From CAZPMT01 sp964587655 (GTDB lineage Bacteria; Hydrogenedentota; Hydrogenedentia; Hydrogenedentales; SLHB01): a stretch of 63,590 nucleotides of DNA. This document shows positions 9,159 to 16,008 of this stretch, in pieces. The stretch covers positions 1 to 63,590 of the forward strand of contig CAZPMT010000017.1 of assembly GCA_964587655.1 (NCBI GenBank), read 5' to 3'. The notes under the pieces are model-generated. The model did no database searches, had not been told where the DNA came from, and was given only the letters and a program-made list of their open reading frames with translations. The position numbers and the translations under genes were made by a program. Position 1 is the first letter of the stretch. Each line of letters starts with the position of its first letter.

Positions 9159-9789
9159 CTTCGGCCCTTCCTACATCTTGGCATTCGACTTTCTGACGTT
9201 GTGTTTGCCGGAATACATCGATAACGCTTTCTACTTTTCCACGGCCACCACTCCGGGCATGCTGCGTGCGCGCTTCCCTCAGATATCCGTCAAGCTGACT
9301 GAGTGCTCTCCGCAAAGCATTTTCGACAGAGAGCAACGTTGTGAACGCCGTTCGTGGTCTGATATGCCCCTCTTGATCTTCAAAAACAGAAGCCACGCCT
9401 ATGCCTTTCTGCGTGTCAAGAATGCTCCGCAACAATTGGGACTCTTCCCAGAGATCCGTAATTTGTTTCAGCACGATCATCGCCGGAGGTGTAATTGTTA
9501 CGCCGTCAAACTGACTCAGAAGATCCTGCTTGAGTTGAATGGAACTACGCACGATCACAGACTTGCCGGGAAGATCCGCTCGTATCGCTTTAGTTTCACG
9601 GAATGCCTGTACATCGGTCTTCGTTCCCCGTTTCTGATATGGACCTGTCTTGATCTGTCGTGTCGGATGTTGGCCATAAGACGGCAAGGCTTTCTCTCTC
9701 TCGATTCTGTCACGCCGGATCTTCCGTGCGTGGTTCAACGATTCTTGGCGCTGCTTCAGTTTCGTTTCCGCGTCTTGTTTAGAAAACAT
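9139..9789 (-). CDS. Probable phage terminase small subunit
   Basis: This protein of 216 residues lies immediately before the terminase large subunit and overlaps it by 20 bases, the usual place of the DNA-recognition subunit. The start at 9789 is chosen because AAAGGAA precedes that ATG; the longer frame to 9861 begins with an unsupported TTG. The N-terminus is basic and coiled (KLKQRQESLNHARKIRRDR). The second half has the long helices and the NALRRALSQLDGYLRE-type segment that recall P27-type small terminases. That similarity is weak and the assignment rests mainly on position. Confidence 0.6.
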   Translation of the reverse strand: MFSKQDAETKLKQRQESLNHARKIRRDRIEREKALPSYGQHPTRQIKTGPYQKRGTKTDVQAFRETKAIRADLPGKSVIVRSSIQLKQDLLSQFDGVTITPPAMIVLKQITDLWEESQLLRSILDTQKGIGVASVFEDQEGHIRPRTAFTTLLSVENALRRALSQLDGYLREARTQHARSGGRGKVESVIDVFRQTQRQKVECQDVGRAEDAEEEL

Positions 9790-10462
9790 CAAGTCTGATT
9801 CCTTTGCTGCCGTTAGAGCCGCGTTCCAGCGAAGTGCACTTAACGCTACGCTCTTTTTCAAGCAGGGGTAGTCTCTTTCCCTGACTAAATGCTGTTAGGG
9901 CTTTCTGGGGCATCCTAGAGGTTTCGTGGTTTGCCATATTCAACCCGTCCGATCTTTTCATCTCGTAGTGGCCATGTCCTGATACCGCTGTTTTCTTGGC
10001 TTGTTTGTCTCGGACGTGTCCCAAATCGAAAGTATGATCTTCATTTGAATCAATGTTTACGGACTTATTCATGTGATGAAATACTTTGCAGAACAAACTA
10101 TCAAGCCTTTTAGTGTGTTTTCTCTGAGAAGTTTCAAGAGTGCTACCGTCGTTTCTCTGTGAATGCAGATCAAACAACAGCGAGTTAGTCCGTAAAGCCG
10201 TCCGCGTACAGAAAGACAACGGCCTACTCCTAACCGTGGTATGTGGTCTCTTCGTGGTGTTACTACGGTAGTGTCTGCAAATCTTTTCTTTTACTAATGC
10301 TTGAATCATGACACTTCCACTACGTTGACACTTCCCTTGTTGCTCTGATAGATGAACGATGAATCTTCCAACACGTCTATGCTGAATCTTCTCTCTTGAA
10401 GTCATTCCATGCTGTGTTACTTCATGTTTCTGAATTGCCGTCTCTCTGATATCCTGACTCAC
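9779..10462 (-). CDS. Uncertain open frame between helicase and terminase genes
   Basis: This open frame of 227 codons fills the gap between the helicase and the small terminase. It starts at a GTG with only a weak AAAGAGAG site, and overlaps the next gene by 11 bases. The composition (many His, Arg, Ser, Thr, Gln) looks unlike a folded protein and no motif is recognisable. If it is not a gene, 9790-10618 is an 830-bp untranslated stretch, unusual for such a compact element, which might hold an RNA or cis-acting packaging site. Low confidence. Confidence 0.25.
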   Translation of the reverse strand: MSQDIRETAIQKHEVTQHGMTSREKIQHRRVGRFIVHLSEQQGKCQRSGSVMIQALVKEKICRHYRSNTTKRPHTTVRSRPLSFCTRTALRTNSLLFDLHSQRNDGSTLETSQRKHTKRLDSLFCKVFHHMNKSVNIDSNEDHTFDLGHVRDKQAKKTAVSGHGHYEMKRSDGLNMANHETSRMPQKALTAFSQGKRLPLLEKERSVKCTSLERGSNGSKGIRLDVF

Positions 10463-10525
10463 TCTCTTTTCATCGTGATTTCTACTCGTGTTTTACCTGT
10501 GTTGATTCATTTTCTTGACTCCGCA

Positions 10526-10607
10526 AAGCAGCAAAAGCAGCAGAAAACAAAACTTTTCCAGCTTTCTTTTCATGAAGGACTTTACTTTCTTGCTGCTTTT
10601 GCTGCTT
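10526..10607. repeat. Perfect 17-bp inverted repeat after the helicase gene
   Basis: AAGCAGCAAAAGCAGCA at 10526-10542 is exactly complementary to 10591-10607, with a 48-base loop. It begins just past the helicase stop codon in the direction of transcription. There is no T-run, so it is not a typical intrinsic terminator. A long-loop hairpin, a replication or packaging site, or an RNA processing signal are all possible. Confidence 0.6.
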
Positions 10608-10618
10608 CAAAGAGATCA

Positions 10619-12016
10619 TTAAAGTTCTTCTTCAGTATCGTTTTTGAGCAATGAATCCGGCCTTAAACACACACCATGCCAGACACGAATTCCGCCTGAT
10701 ATTGAATGCTCTGAGAATCCTTCGTTTCTCATGCGTCCGCTGAATTCCTTCGCAGTAAGGTCTTGTCCCCCGGCGTACTGGCAGAAAGCACTGAGCATGC
10801 GATCTTTTGCTTCTCTGAGGTGCTTGGCAATCAGGCAACGATCTTCAAGAAATCGTGAGAAGGTATCTTGTTCGCGTTTGTATTCTGACGTTGCTAGCGT
10901 GACTGATTTCGGCTGCTCTAGTGCCTGTCCGAGTTTTACGCAGAACACCGCACCGCGAATAAGCCAATTCAAGATCCCCGGCGCTTCGGCCTTCAGCTTG
11001 TCTGTGATATGTGGATCTGCGTTCTTGCCTATGAAGGTCTGAGGAAATTGGATAATGCGTAAGCGTTCCCACATGGCCAAGCTAAAATCATGAACGCCTG
11101 GCAGGACATTTGTCGTGAGTATCAATTTCCAAGTCGGCGTGATCTCACGTGGAGCTTCGTATAGTTTCCGAATGGGAAGGATATCGCTGCCACAGATTCT
11201 CTTGATCAACGGCTCATTAAGTTTGCAGTGCCGTCCTGTCTCGGAAGTAATGACGAGCCTTTTGTTTTCGAGTCGAGCAAGTTCAGGAGACGTGTCGTTG
11301 GCATTCCATTTCATCATGAACATCTGAGGATCAAACTGACCGGCGTAATCGTTTCCGAGAACGTGAAGTAGCACGTTGATCAAAGTAGTTTTTCCGTTAC
11401 GCCCGCTGCCAATGAAGATTGGGAACACGTGGTGACAGACAAGACCCGTTACGCCATAGCCAAGAAGCCAATGAACGTATTTGATTGTCTCTGTGTCCCC
11501 GGCGAAGACGGAGTGCAAGAAGGCTTTCCATGTGGTACATTGCGCCTGTGGATCATAGACTGTTGGGCATAGCTGCGTAAGGTGATCATCTGCGTTGTGA
11601 GTACGCAGTAGGCCGCTGCGAAGATCGACGGTTCCATTATCGCAATTCAACAAGAATGGATCGGCGTCAAACTTTGACTTATCGGCGTCGATTGGCGGCA
11701 ACGTTCTCGCAATCTGAAGCGTTGCTTGAATGCCGCCCGTGGATTCTGCTTTGAGAGCGGCACGGTAGAACGCGCCGACCACGGAAGGATCTTCAAGCCC
11801 GCGAGTCTTGACTTCTCGGCGGAGCAAAGCACCAACGGCATGACTACAACGTTCAACTGATTTCGCATCATGATTCCAGTACTTCCCATTCCAAAACATC
11901 CAGCCGAGTTGTGTGATGTGGCGGAGTCGTGCGCCCGATTCTTTTACCAGGCGTCTGGCATTGGCGAGATCCGAGAGGGTATCGCGCGCTGCTCTGTCAT
12001 CGTTCTTGCCGCTCAT
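10619..12016 (-). CDS. Phage/plasmid SF3 replicative helicase (D5/primase C-terminal type)
   Basis: The 465-residue protein resembles the helicase part of phage P4-type primases, which unwinds DNA at the origin for replication of the element. Residues 20-190 form the D5-like N-terminal region (GWMFWNGKYWNHD, FLLNCDNGTVDLRSG). The SF3 ATPase follows, with Walker A GSGRNGKT at 203-210, Walker B near RLVITSETG and sensor motif LILTTN near 299-303. There is no archaeo-eukaryotic primase domain at the N-terminus, so it is a helicase only. A 20-base gap separates it from the upstream HTH protein. Confidence 0.88.
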   Translation of the reverse strand: MSGKNDDRAARDTLSDLANARRLVKESGARLRHITQLGWMFWNGKYWNHDAKSVERCSHAVGALLRREVKTRGLEDPSVVGAFYRAALKAESTGGIQATLQIARTLPPIDADKSKFDADPFLLNCDNGTVDLRSGLLRTHNADDHLTQLCPTVYDPQAQCTTWKAFLHSVFAGDTETIKYVHWLLGYGVTGLVCHHVFPIFIGSGRNGKTTLINVLLHVLGNDYAGQFDPQMFMMKWNANDTSPELARLENKRLVITSETGRHCKLNEPLIKRICGSDILPIRKLYEAPREITPTWKLILTTNVLPGVHDFSLAMWERLRIIQFPQTFIGKNADPHITDKLKAEAPGILNWLIRGAVFCVKLGQALEQPKSVTLATSEYKREQDTFSRFLEDRCLIAKHLREAKDRMLSAFCQYAGGQDLTAKEFSGRMRNEGFSEHSISGGIRVWHGVCLRPDSLLKNDTEEEL

Positions 12017-12036
12017 TTGTGAAAGCCCCCGCCGCG

Positions 12037-12351
12037 TTATCGTTGCGGTTCGACAGGAACGATCCGAACGCGGCGATTTTTCGCTGGAAGGGATCTTCCA
12101 GTGCGGCGTTGCGGCTTCGTTGTGGACGGGGTTGCTACGTTGGATTGATCCTGGCGCTGTGCAAGCCAGTCGATCACGACCTTCGTATCGAAGCGGAGAA
12201 GGCGTCCGATCCTTATCGTTGGACAGCCTTCACGACGGAGCCGCCAGACCGCACTAAGGCCGATGTTCAGAGACCGCGCCAACTCGTGAGCATCAACCAA
12301 TGCAGCGCCATTACATAAGGTTGATCTGTAGGCTTCACTTCGCTTGTTCAT
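12037..12351 (-). CDS. AlpA/excisionase-like helix-turn-helix protein
   Basis: A protein of 104 residues with a winged-helix DNA-binding fold of the MerR/excisionase (HTH_17) type. The motif runs LVDAHELARSLNIGLSAVWR, then RIGRLLRFDTKVVIDWLAQR, the usual recognition-helix and wing pattern. The C-terminal 40 residues are basic and Pro-rich. GGAG precedes the ATG. In many integrated elements such a protein controls excision or early transcription; here it sits just upstream of the helicase gene. Confidence 0.75.
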   Translation of the reverse strand: MNKRSEAYRSTLCNGAALVDAHELARSLNIGLSAVWRLRREGCPTIRIGRLLRFDTKVVIDWLAQRQDQSNVATPSTTKPQRRTGRSLPAKNRRVRIVPVEPQR

Positions 12352-12467
12352 GTGCTACGCTCCTCAATTTTGCGTCTTGCTTTGAGTAACTGCGAGGAGC
12401 ATTACACAGAATGCGTCTGATTGATTTGGCAAGATTGCGGTTAGGGTTAGATAGGACGGTTAGCGGA

Positions 12468-13247
12468 CTATCCAGACTGAGGGATTACGCGATCACGCCA
12501 GCGCTGCCACTCAGCGATAGCGCGATCAACCCCGGTGACAAAATCAATGTCCGCTGTTTTGGGTTCGGGATCAAGGATATCCGGTCCGGTAACGCGCCCA
12601 TGAATGCGCGGCTTGTAGATCGTAATCCAGGGTTCCCCAATCACAGCGAGGTAAAGATCAACCTTCGTGAGCATAACGTCGGAACACTTGCAGAGTTCCT
12701 GTCCAATGCAGATCAACTCTGCAAGCATTTCAGCGCGGGCTTTGTGGTCTTGACGGAACCAGTCACGGTCTATGCCGGATTGTTTTGGAAGTAGCGGCCC
12801 TTTACGCTCAGGTTTGTAATTTGAAAGTAGTGGCCCCTCACGATAGATTTTGTAGTGCGCTTCGCGTCGGGGATCGAGGTCGATATAGTGGCTGTGTGCC
12901 ATGATCTCAATTGCCGATTTCCGTTTCTCAAAATACAGCATAGCGACTTTGCGGTCCCAATCTGTCCGCGCTCGGCCAACGGCGCGCCGGTACATGCGGG
13001 TTGCTTCTTGGAGTTCCCTCAGCAACCTGTCTTGCATTTCATTAAGCGGTACGCCTACATGTGTTTTGTTGGGGCAATAAGTCACTTCGATGATTACTTC
13101 TGAATATTTGAGAAGTGCTGCGTCAATGCGCTCACAAGCTTCTGTGAGATGTTCGGAGTCTATCTTAGGGAAAGCACCGCCAAGAAGTTCCCGAAGGGCT
13201 TCCAGTCGATTCTGGCGGCCTTGGTGGAAGTATTCATCAAGCTTCAT
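12468..13247 (-). CDS. Hypothetical protein of the first element
   Basis: The start at 13247 (MKLDEYFHQG) is preceded by AAAGGA nine bases upstream; the longer frame to 13346 has no such site. The 259 residues are largely helical and charged. They include SEHLTEACERIDAALLKYS, LQEATRMYRRAVGRARTDW, and a repeated phrase GPLLSNYKPERKGPLLPK. I do not recognise a family. It belongs to the block of small genes between the regulator and the replication gene. Confidence 0.55.
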   Translation of the reverse strand: MKLDEYFHQGRQNRLEALRELLGGAFPKIDSEHLTEACERIDAALLKYSEVIIEVTYCPNKTHVGVPLNEMQDRLLRELQEATRMYRRAVGRARTDWDRKVAMLYFEKRKSAIEIMAHSHYIDLDPRREAHYKIYREGPLLSNYKPERKGPLLPKQSGIDRDWFRQDHKARAEMLAELICIGQELCKCSDVMLTKVDLYLAVIGEPWITIYKPRIHGRVTGPDILDPEPKTADIDFVTGVDRAIAEWQRWRDRVIPQSG

Positions 13248-13349
13248 GTCGCGTTGTCCTTTCGCGATCTGTCCATTTTTGTTATAGCGCCGGGGCGATC
13301 CGTTGGACAGAACGGCGATTCGGCTCGCGTGGCCTAGCCCCGGCAAAGA

Positions 13350-13652
13350 CTATTCCCCTCGCGGGAGAATCGTCAAGAGTGTCCGTTTTTTTCTATGAAT
13401 CACGAGTAAGGCGTCTCGCCCATGTATTTTTGTGCGCCAACGTTCGCAAGCCCCGTGCGCTTTCAAGAATATGGCCTTCCGTACTGCGTCAAAGAGCACC
13501 GCTCCCATTGCGCCACGGCGAACCCCAAAGCGTTGCGCCAAGCGGTAAATCACATGGCCCGTAACATCGATGATATTCGGCCCCTTTTCGTGCCTTTGCT
13601 CAAAGGTCCGAAGTTCTAGCCGATCAGGGCGCGTGGTCTCGGAGATCATCAC
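13350..13652 (-). CDS. Small hypothetical protein
   Basis: The 100-residue basic protein has a start overlapping the stop of the preceding gene (GTGA, with a second ATG at 13649), which shows translational coupling. It includes VTGHVIYRLAQRFGVRRGAM and ends KKRTLLTILPRGE. No family recognised. Confidence 0.5.
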   Translation of the reverse strand: MMISETTRPDRLELRTFEQRHEKGPNIIDVTGHVIYRLAQRFGVRRGAMGAVLFDAVRKAIFLKAHGACERWRTKIHGRDALLVIHRKKRTLLTILPRGE

Positions 13653-14380
13653 CGGGTACGCTTTTTCAACGGAGTCGGGATGCTCGGCGGTATGTCGATC
13701 TCTTCTTCAATCGCATGATCGCCGGACGCGGCCTCTTCTGTCTCGCACGTTTTGAAGGCGCTCGCGAAGTGCTCACGCGGCAACGCAGTCACGGCGCTTC
13801 TCGCACAATGTAAGCGGAAGTGGTTGCTCAGATAGTCAAGAATTTGCTGCGCGGTCACCGGTAGTTTTAGATCGTCTGCGAGGTCTTCAACTACTTCGCC
13901 GGATTCAATCAACCCTTGACGCGCACGCCTCCAATTTCCCTGGAATTCCCTTTCGTGTGCGCGGGATAATTCCTGGAGCGGCCCAAGCGCAACTACCAAG
14001 CTGTCGAGGGATTCCAATGCCGTTTTGATATGCACCAAGCTCTTCGCGTGTGCGTCGCGTAACACAGTTTCGCTCCGCTGAAGCTGCGATGTTTTCTCGG
14101 CAATATCATGCTGCGTGATCTTTTCGCGCAACGTAGAGCACTGGTTTCCCAAGCCCTTCAGTTCGCTTACGAATGTCCCAAGTCTTGCGCCGTCCGTGTC
14201 CCTCTCCGCAAGCGGATATTCGTTCTGCGTGCCCGGCACATGACGCGCCACTTTGTCATTGACTATGGACTGGAATGCCTTGCGCCTCTCTTCCGCGTTG
14301 CGCCGGGCGTTTTCGAGGTTCTCCAGCTTGCTTTTTGTTTCAAAATATTCGGTAGGTCCCATTGTGGTTTTCGTTTCCAT
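13649..14380 (-). CDS. Coiled-coil hypothetical protein
   Basis: The start at 14380 (METKTTMGP) has GAAAGGA nine bases upstream, the same arrangement as two other genes of the element. The 243 residues contain heptad-like helices, for example EYFETKSKLENLENARRNAEE (21 residues, about 9-29) and further segments around residues 75-110. An acidic tail precedes the basic terminus KKRTR. No enzymatic motif is visible. It is coupled to the following 100-residue gene. Confidence 0.55.
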   Translation of the reverse strand: METKTTMGPTEYFETKSKLENLENARRNAEERRKAFQSIVNDKVARHVPGTQNEYPLAERDTDGARLGTFVSELKGLGNQCSTLREKITQHDIAEKTSQLQRSETVLRDAHAKSLVHIKTALESLDSLVVALGPLQELSRAHEREFQGNWRRARQGLIESGEVVEDLADDLKLPVTAQQILDYLSNHFRLHCARSAVTALPREHFASAFKTCETEEAASGDHAIEEEIDIPPSIPTPLKKRTR

Positions 14381-14430
14381 GACCGTTGTCCTTTCGTTCG
14401 GTTGAATGTCCAAAAGTTGTTGGTGCTTTT

Positions 14431-14829
14431 CTATCCAAGACGCCTTGTGACACCTTCGATTCGTTCTGAAAAAGTTCCGCCAGCATCGCGCATCTGCATA
14501 CTGTGCCCTTGCGGTTTCCGGCCTTGTCCGATTTGTGCGAGAAACCGATCAAGCTCGGCGGCAAACTCTGGATTTACCGTGGACCTGTCAACGAAAATCC
14601 GAACGGCTTCCTGCTCACATTTCTCTACGGCACTCGCTCGTTGTCCACAAACGCACGCGGGCACGGCGGTATCAATAATTCTTGCTTGCGCGTATCGCTT
14701 GGTCAATTCATCCTTCAGATCGCGGGCGTCTTCATATGCGAGTGGGTGAAGTTCTCTCCGTTTGCTGGCAAGGATCATCGATTCGATCTTGTCCCGGCCT
14801 AGCATTAAGTGTGAATTCACGAAACCCAT
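14431..14829 (-). CDS. Small hypothetical protein with clustered cysteines
   Basis: The start at 14829 (MGFVNSHLMLGRDKIESM) follows AAGGAA; the upstream frame runs through a terminator hairpin and is not credible. The 132 residues include a Cys-x-Cys pair (VPACVCGQRASAVEKC) that may bind metal, and a basic C-terminus. No family recognised. Confidence 0.5.
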   Translation of the reverse strand: MGFVNSHLMLGRDKIESMILASKRRELHPLAYEDARDLKDELTKRYAQARIIDTAVPACVCGQRASAVEKCEQEAVRIFVDRSTVNPEFAAELDRFLAQIGQGRKPQGHSMQMRDAGGTFSERIEGVTRRLG

Positions 14830-14881
14830 TTTCGATTCCTTTCCTTGCGCCCAACATCGGGCATTACGTTCAACAAAAAAC

Positions 14882-14926
14882 AAAGCGGCAAGTTGTGTGG
14901 GGTGCGAATCCCAAACTTGCCGCTTT
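14882..14926 (-). terminator. Intrinsic terminator after the XRE regulator
   Basis: Exact 13-bp arms (14882-14894 and 14914-14926) surround a 19-base loop. Read on the minus strand the stem is followed by TTTGTTTTTTG. It lies between the end of the XRE gene and the next gene, so the regulator is probably transcribed alone. Confidence 0.8.
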
Positions 14927-14972
14927 TCATTGTCATCATACGACGGCCAAACTTCAGCCGCCGTGGTGGTGC

Positions 14973-15266
14973 TTACTTCAAACTCTTGCGAACGGCCTGC
15001 AATGCTTCGAGTGCTAACAAATCCTTGCGCGTGACTTCGCAAACGGACTGTTCACGATCTCGCACGGAAGTTAAGCTCATGCCTAACGCCGTGGCCAACT
15101 CCGCTTGAGTCATGCCAAGGCTCTCGCGTGCTTTCTTGAATGCCTTTGCGCATAGCCGCCCCGCTTCCTTTTTGGCAAGGACGTTTAGGAGTTGGACGTT
15201 CATGTGCGCGGTCAATTCGCGCTGCCGCTGTGGCGTCCAACTGGTTACTTGAAGTGAATCGTTCAT
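14973..15266 (-). CDS. XRE-family transcriptional regulator (element repressor candidate)
   Basis: A 97-residue DNA-binding protein. The Cro/CI-type helix-turn-helix is clear near residues 44-75 (ARESLGMTQAELATALGMS, then LTSVRDREQ). About 40 helical residues precede it, and a short Leu-rich segment (KDLLALEALQAVRKSLK) follows that may mediate dimerisation. It is the second gene of the element and is bracketed by two terminators. Its promoter places the transcription start on or beside the initiator ATG, and no ribosome-binding site is visible, so the mRNA is probably leaderless, as known for lambda cI from PRM. A role as repressor is inferred. Confidence 0.82.
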   Translation of the reverse strand: MNDSLQVTSWTPQRQRELTAHMNVQLLNVLAKKEAGRLCAKAFKKARESLGMTQAELATALGMSLTSVRDREQSVCEVTRKDLLALEALQAVRKSLK

Positions 15267-15272
15267 GTCTTG

Positions 15273-15300
15273 AGTATACCAGAATCCGATAGTTTGTCAA
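15273..15300 (-). promoter_or_regulatory. Sigma-70-type promoter giving a leaderless XRE mRNA
   Basis: On the minus strand TTGACA (15295-15300), a 16-base spacer and TATACT (15273-15278) are followed by six bases (CAAGAC) and then the ATG at 15266. The expected start point falls on the A of the ATG. No Shine-Dalgarno sequence precedes the gene. Confidence 0.75.
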
Positions 15301-15327
15301 TACCCGCGTTCTGAGCATGAAAACACG

Positions 15328-15361
15328 ACGGCGGCTAGCCCGTGAGAAGCCTAGCCGCCGT
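15328..15361. terminator. Bidirectional intrinsic terminator
   Basis: Exact 11-bp arms (ACGGCGGCTAG and complement at 15351-15361) flank a 12-base loop. T-runs follow on both strands (GTTTTT on plus, GTGTTTT on minus). On the minus strand it ends the transcript of the first small gene and isolates the XRE promoter. Confidence 0.85.
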
Positions 15362-15378
15362 GTTTTTCCGCTCGTGAG

Positions 15379-15588
15379 TTAGACCGCTACTGCCGTACTC
15401 CGATCCCGTGTGAGGCGTTCTACCACGCGGCCACTTCGATCCTTGACGATACCATGATCCGCGCGAATCGTGTTCATTAGCCCTTCCGCTTCTCGGATGC
15501 TGTCGATATCGAATTCCCGGTCATCATCCGGCCACATGGCCGAAGAGACCTTGATCGTGAACATTCCCTTTTGCTTATTGAATCGCAT
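15379..15588 (-). CDS. Small hypothetical protein, first gene of the element
   Basis: A 69-residue protein (MRFNKQKGMFTIKVSSAMWP, ending TRDRSTAVAV). GGAAGGAAAG precedes the ATG. Predicted alpha/beta; no family recognised. It is followed by a strong terminator, so it is a separate transcription unit. Small first genes of this sort in mobile elements are often regulators, which is only a guess here. Confidence 0.5.
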   Translation of the reverse strand: MRFNKQKGMFTIKVSSAMWPDDDREFDIDSIREAEGLMNTIRADHGIVKDRSGRVVERLTRDRSTAVAV

Positions 15589-15835
15589 GGTCTCTTTCCT
15601 TCCGTTTTCCTTGTTCCGAATTTGTCTCAGATCGGATCTTTCTCAGTGTATCACATTCTTAGAAGTCGTTGACGGCCTGCTACTTAGCGTAGATGCTCTC
15701 AATCAATTGGTATCTTGTTTCGCAAAGTTGCACCATGCCTGAAGCCCAAGACCCAAAACCCGAGACCCGAGCCCCGAAACCCGGCCACTATTCGTCCCAT
15801 TTGTCCCGTTTGTCCGGGTAGCCCGTTCCCTGTAA

Positions 15836-15849
15836 CCCCTTGTTTCGCA
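15836..15849. repeat. Probable attachment site, right end of the first element
   Basis: Exact repeat of 4905-4918. The surrounding 15589-16008 stretch has no gene: it contains C-rich low-complexity sequence (15738-15830), the alternative short copy at 15714-15725, and the hairpin at 15929-15998. Confidence 0.5.
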
Positions 15850-15928
15850 TACCGTAAACCCGCACACCCAACACCCGACCAGTGGAACGTCGTGGGCTAA
15901 TATATAGAGGGATTCGATCGCGGGCGCC

Positions 15929-15998
15929 GTAGCGCGACGTTTCCAACGTCGCGGCGTAGCTGCCAGATCGAACCGAGACGCTGGAAACGTCGCGCTAC
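15929..15998. repeat. Dispersed hairpin repeat, copy 1
   Basis: The arms 15929-15950 and 15977-15998 are 22 bases long and complementary except at one position. The core GCGACGTTTCCAACGTCGCG reappears at 29110-29167, so this is a family of intergenic palindromes, resembling REP-type elements. Confidence 0.7.
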
Positions 15999-16008
15999 TC
16001 AGTACGAT

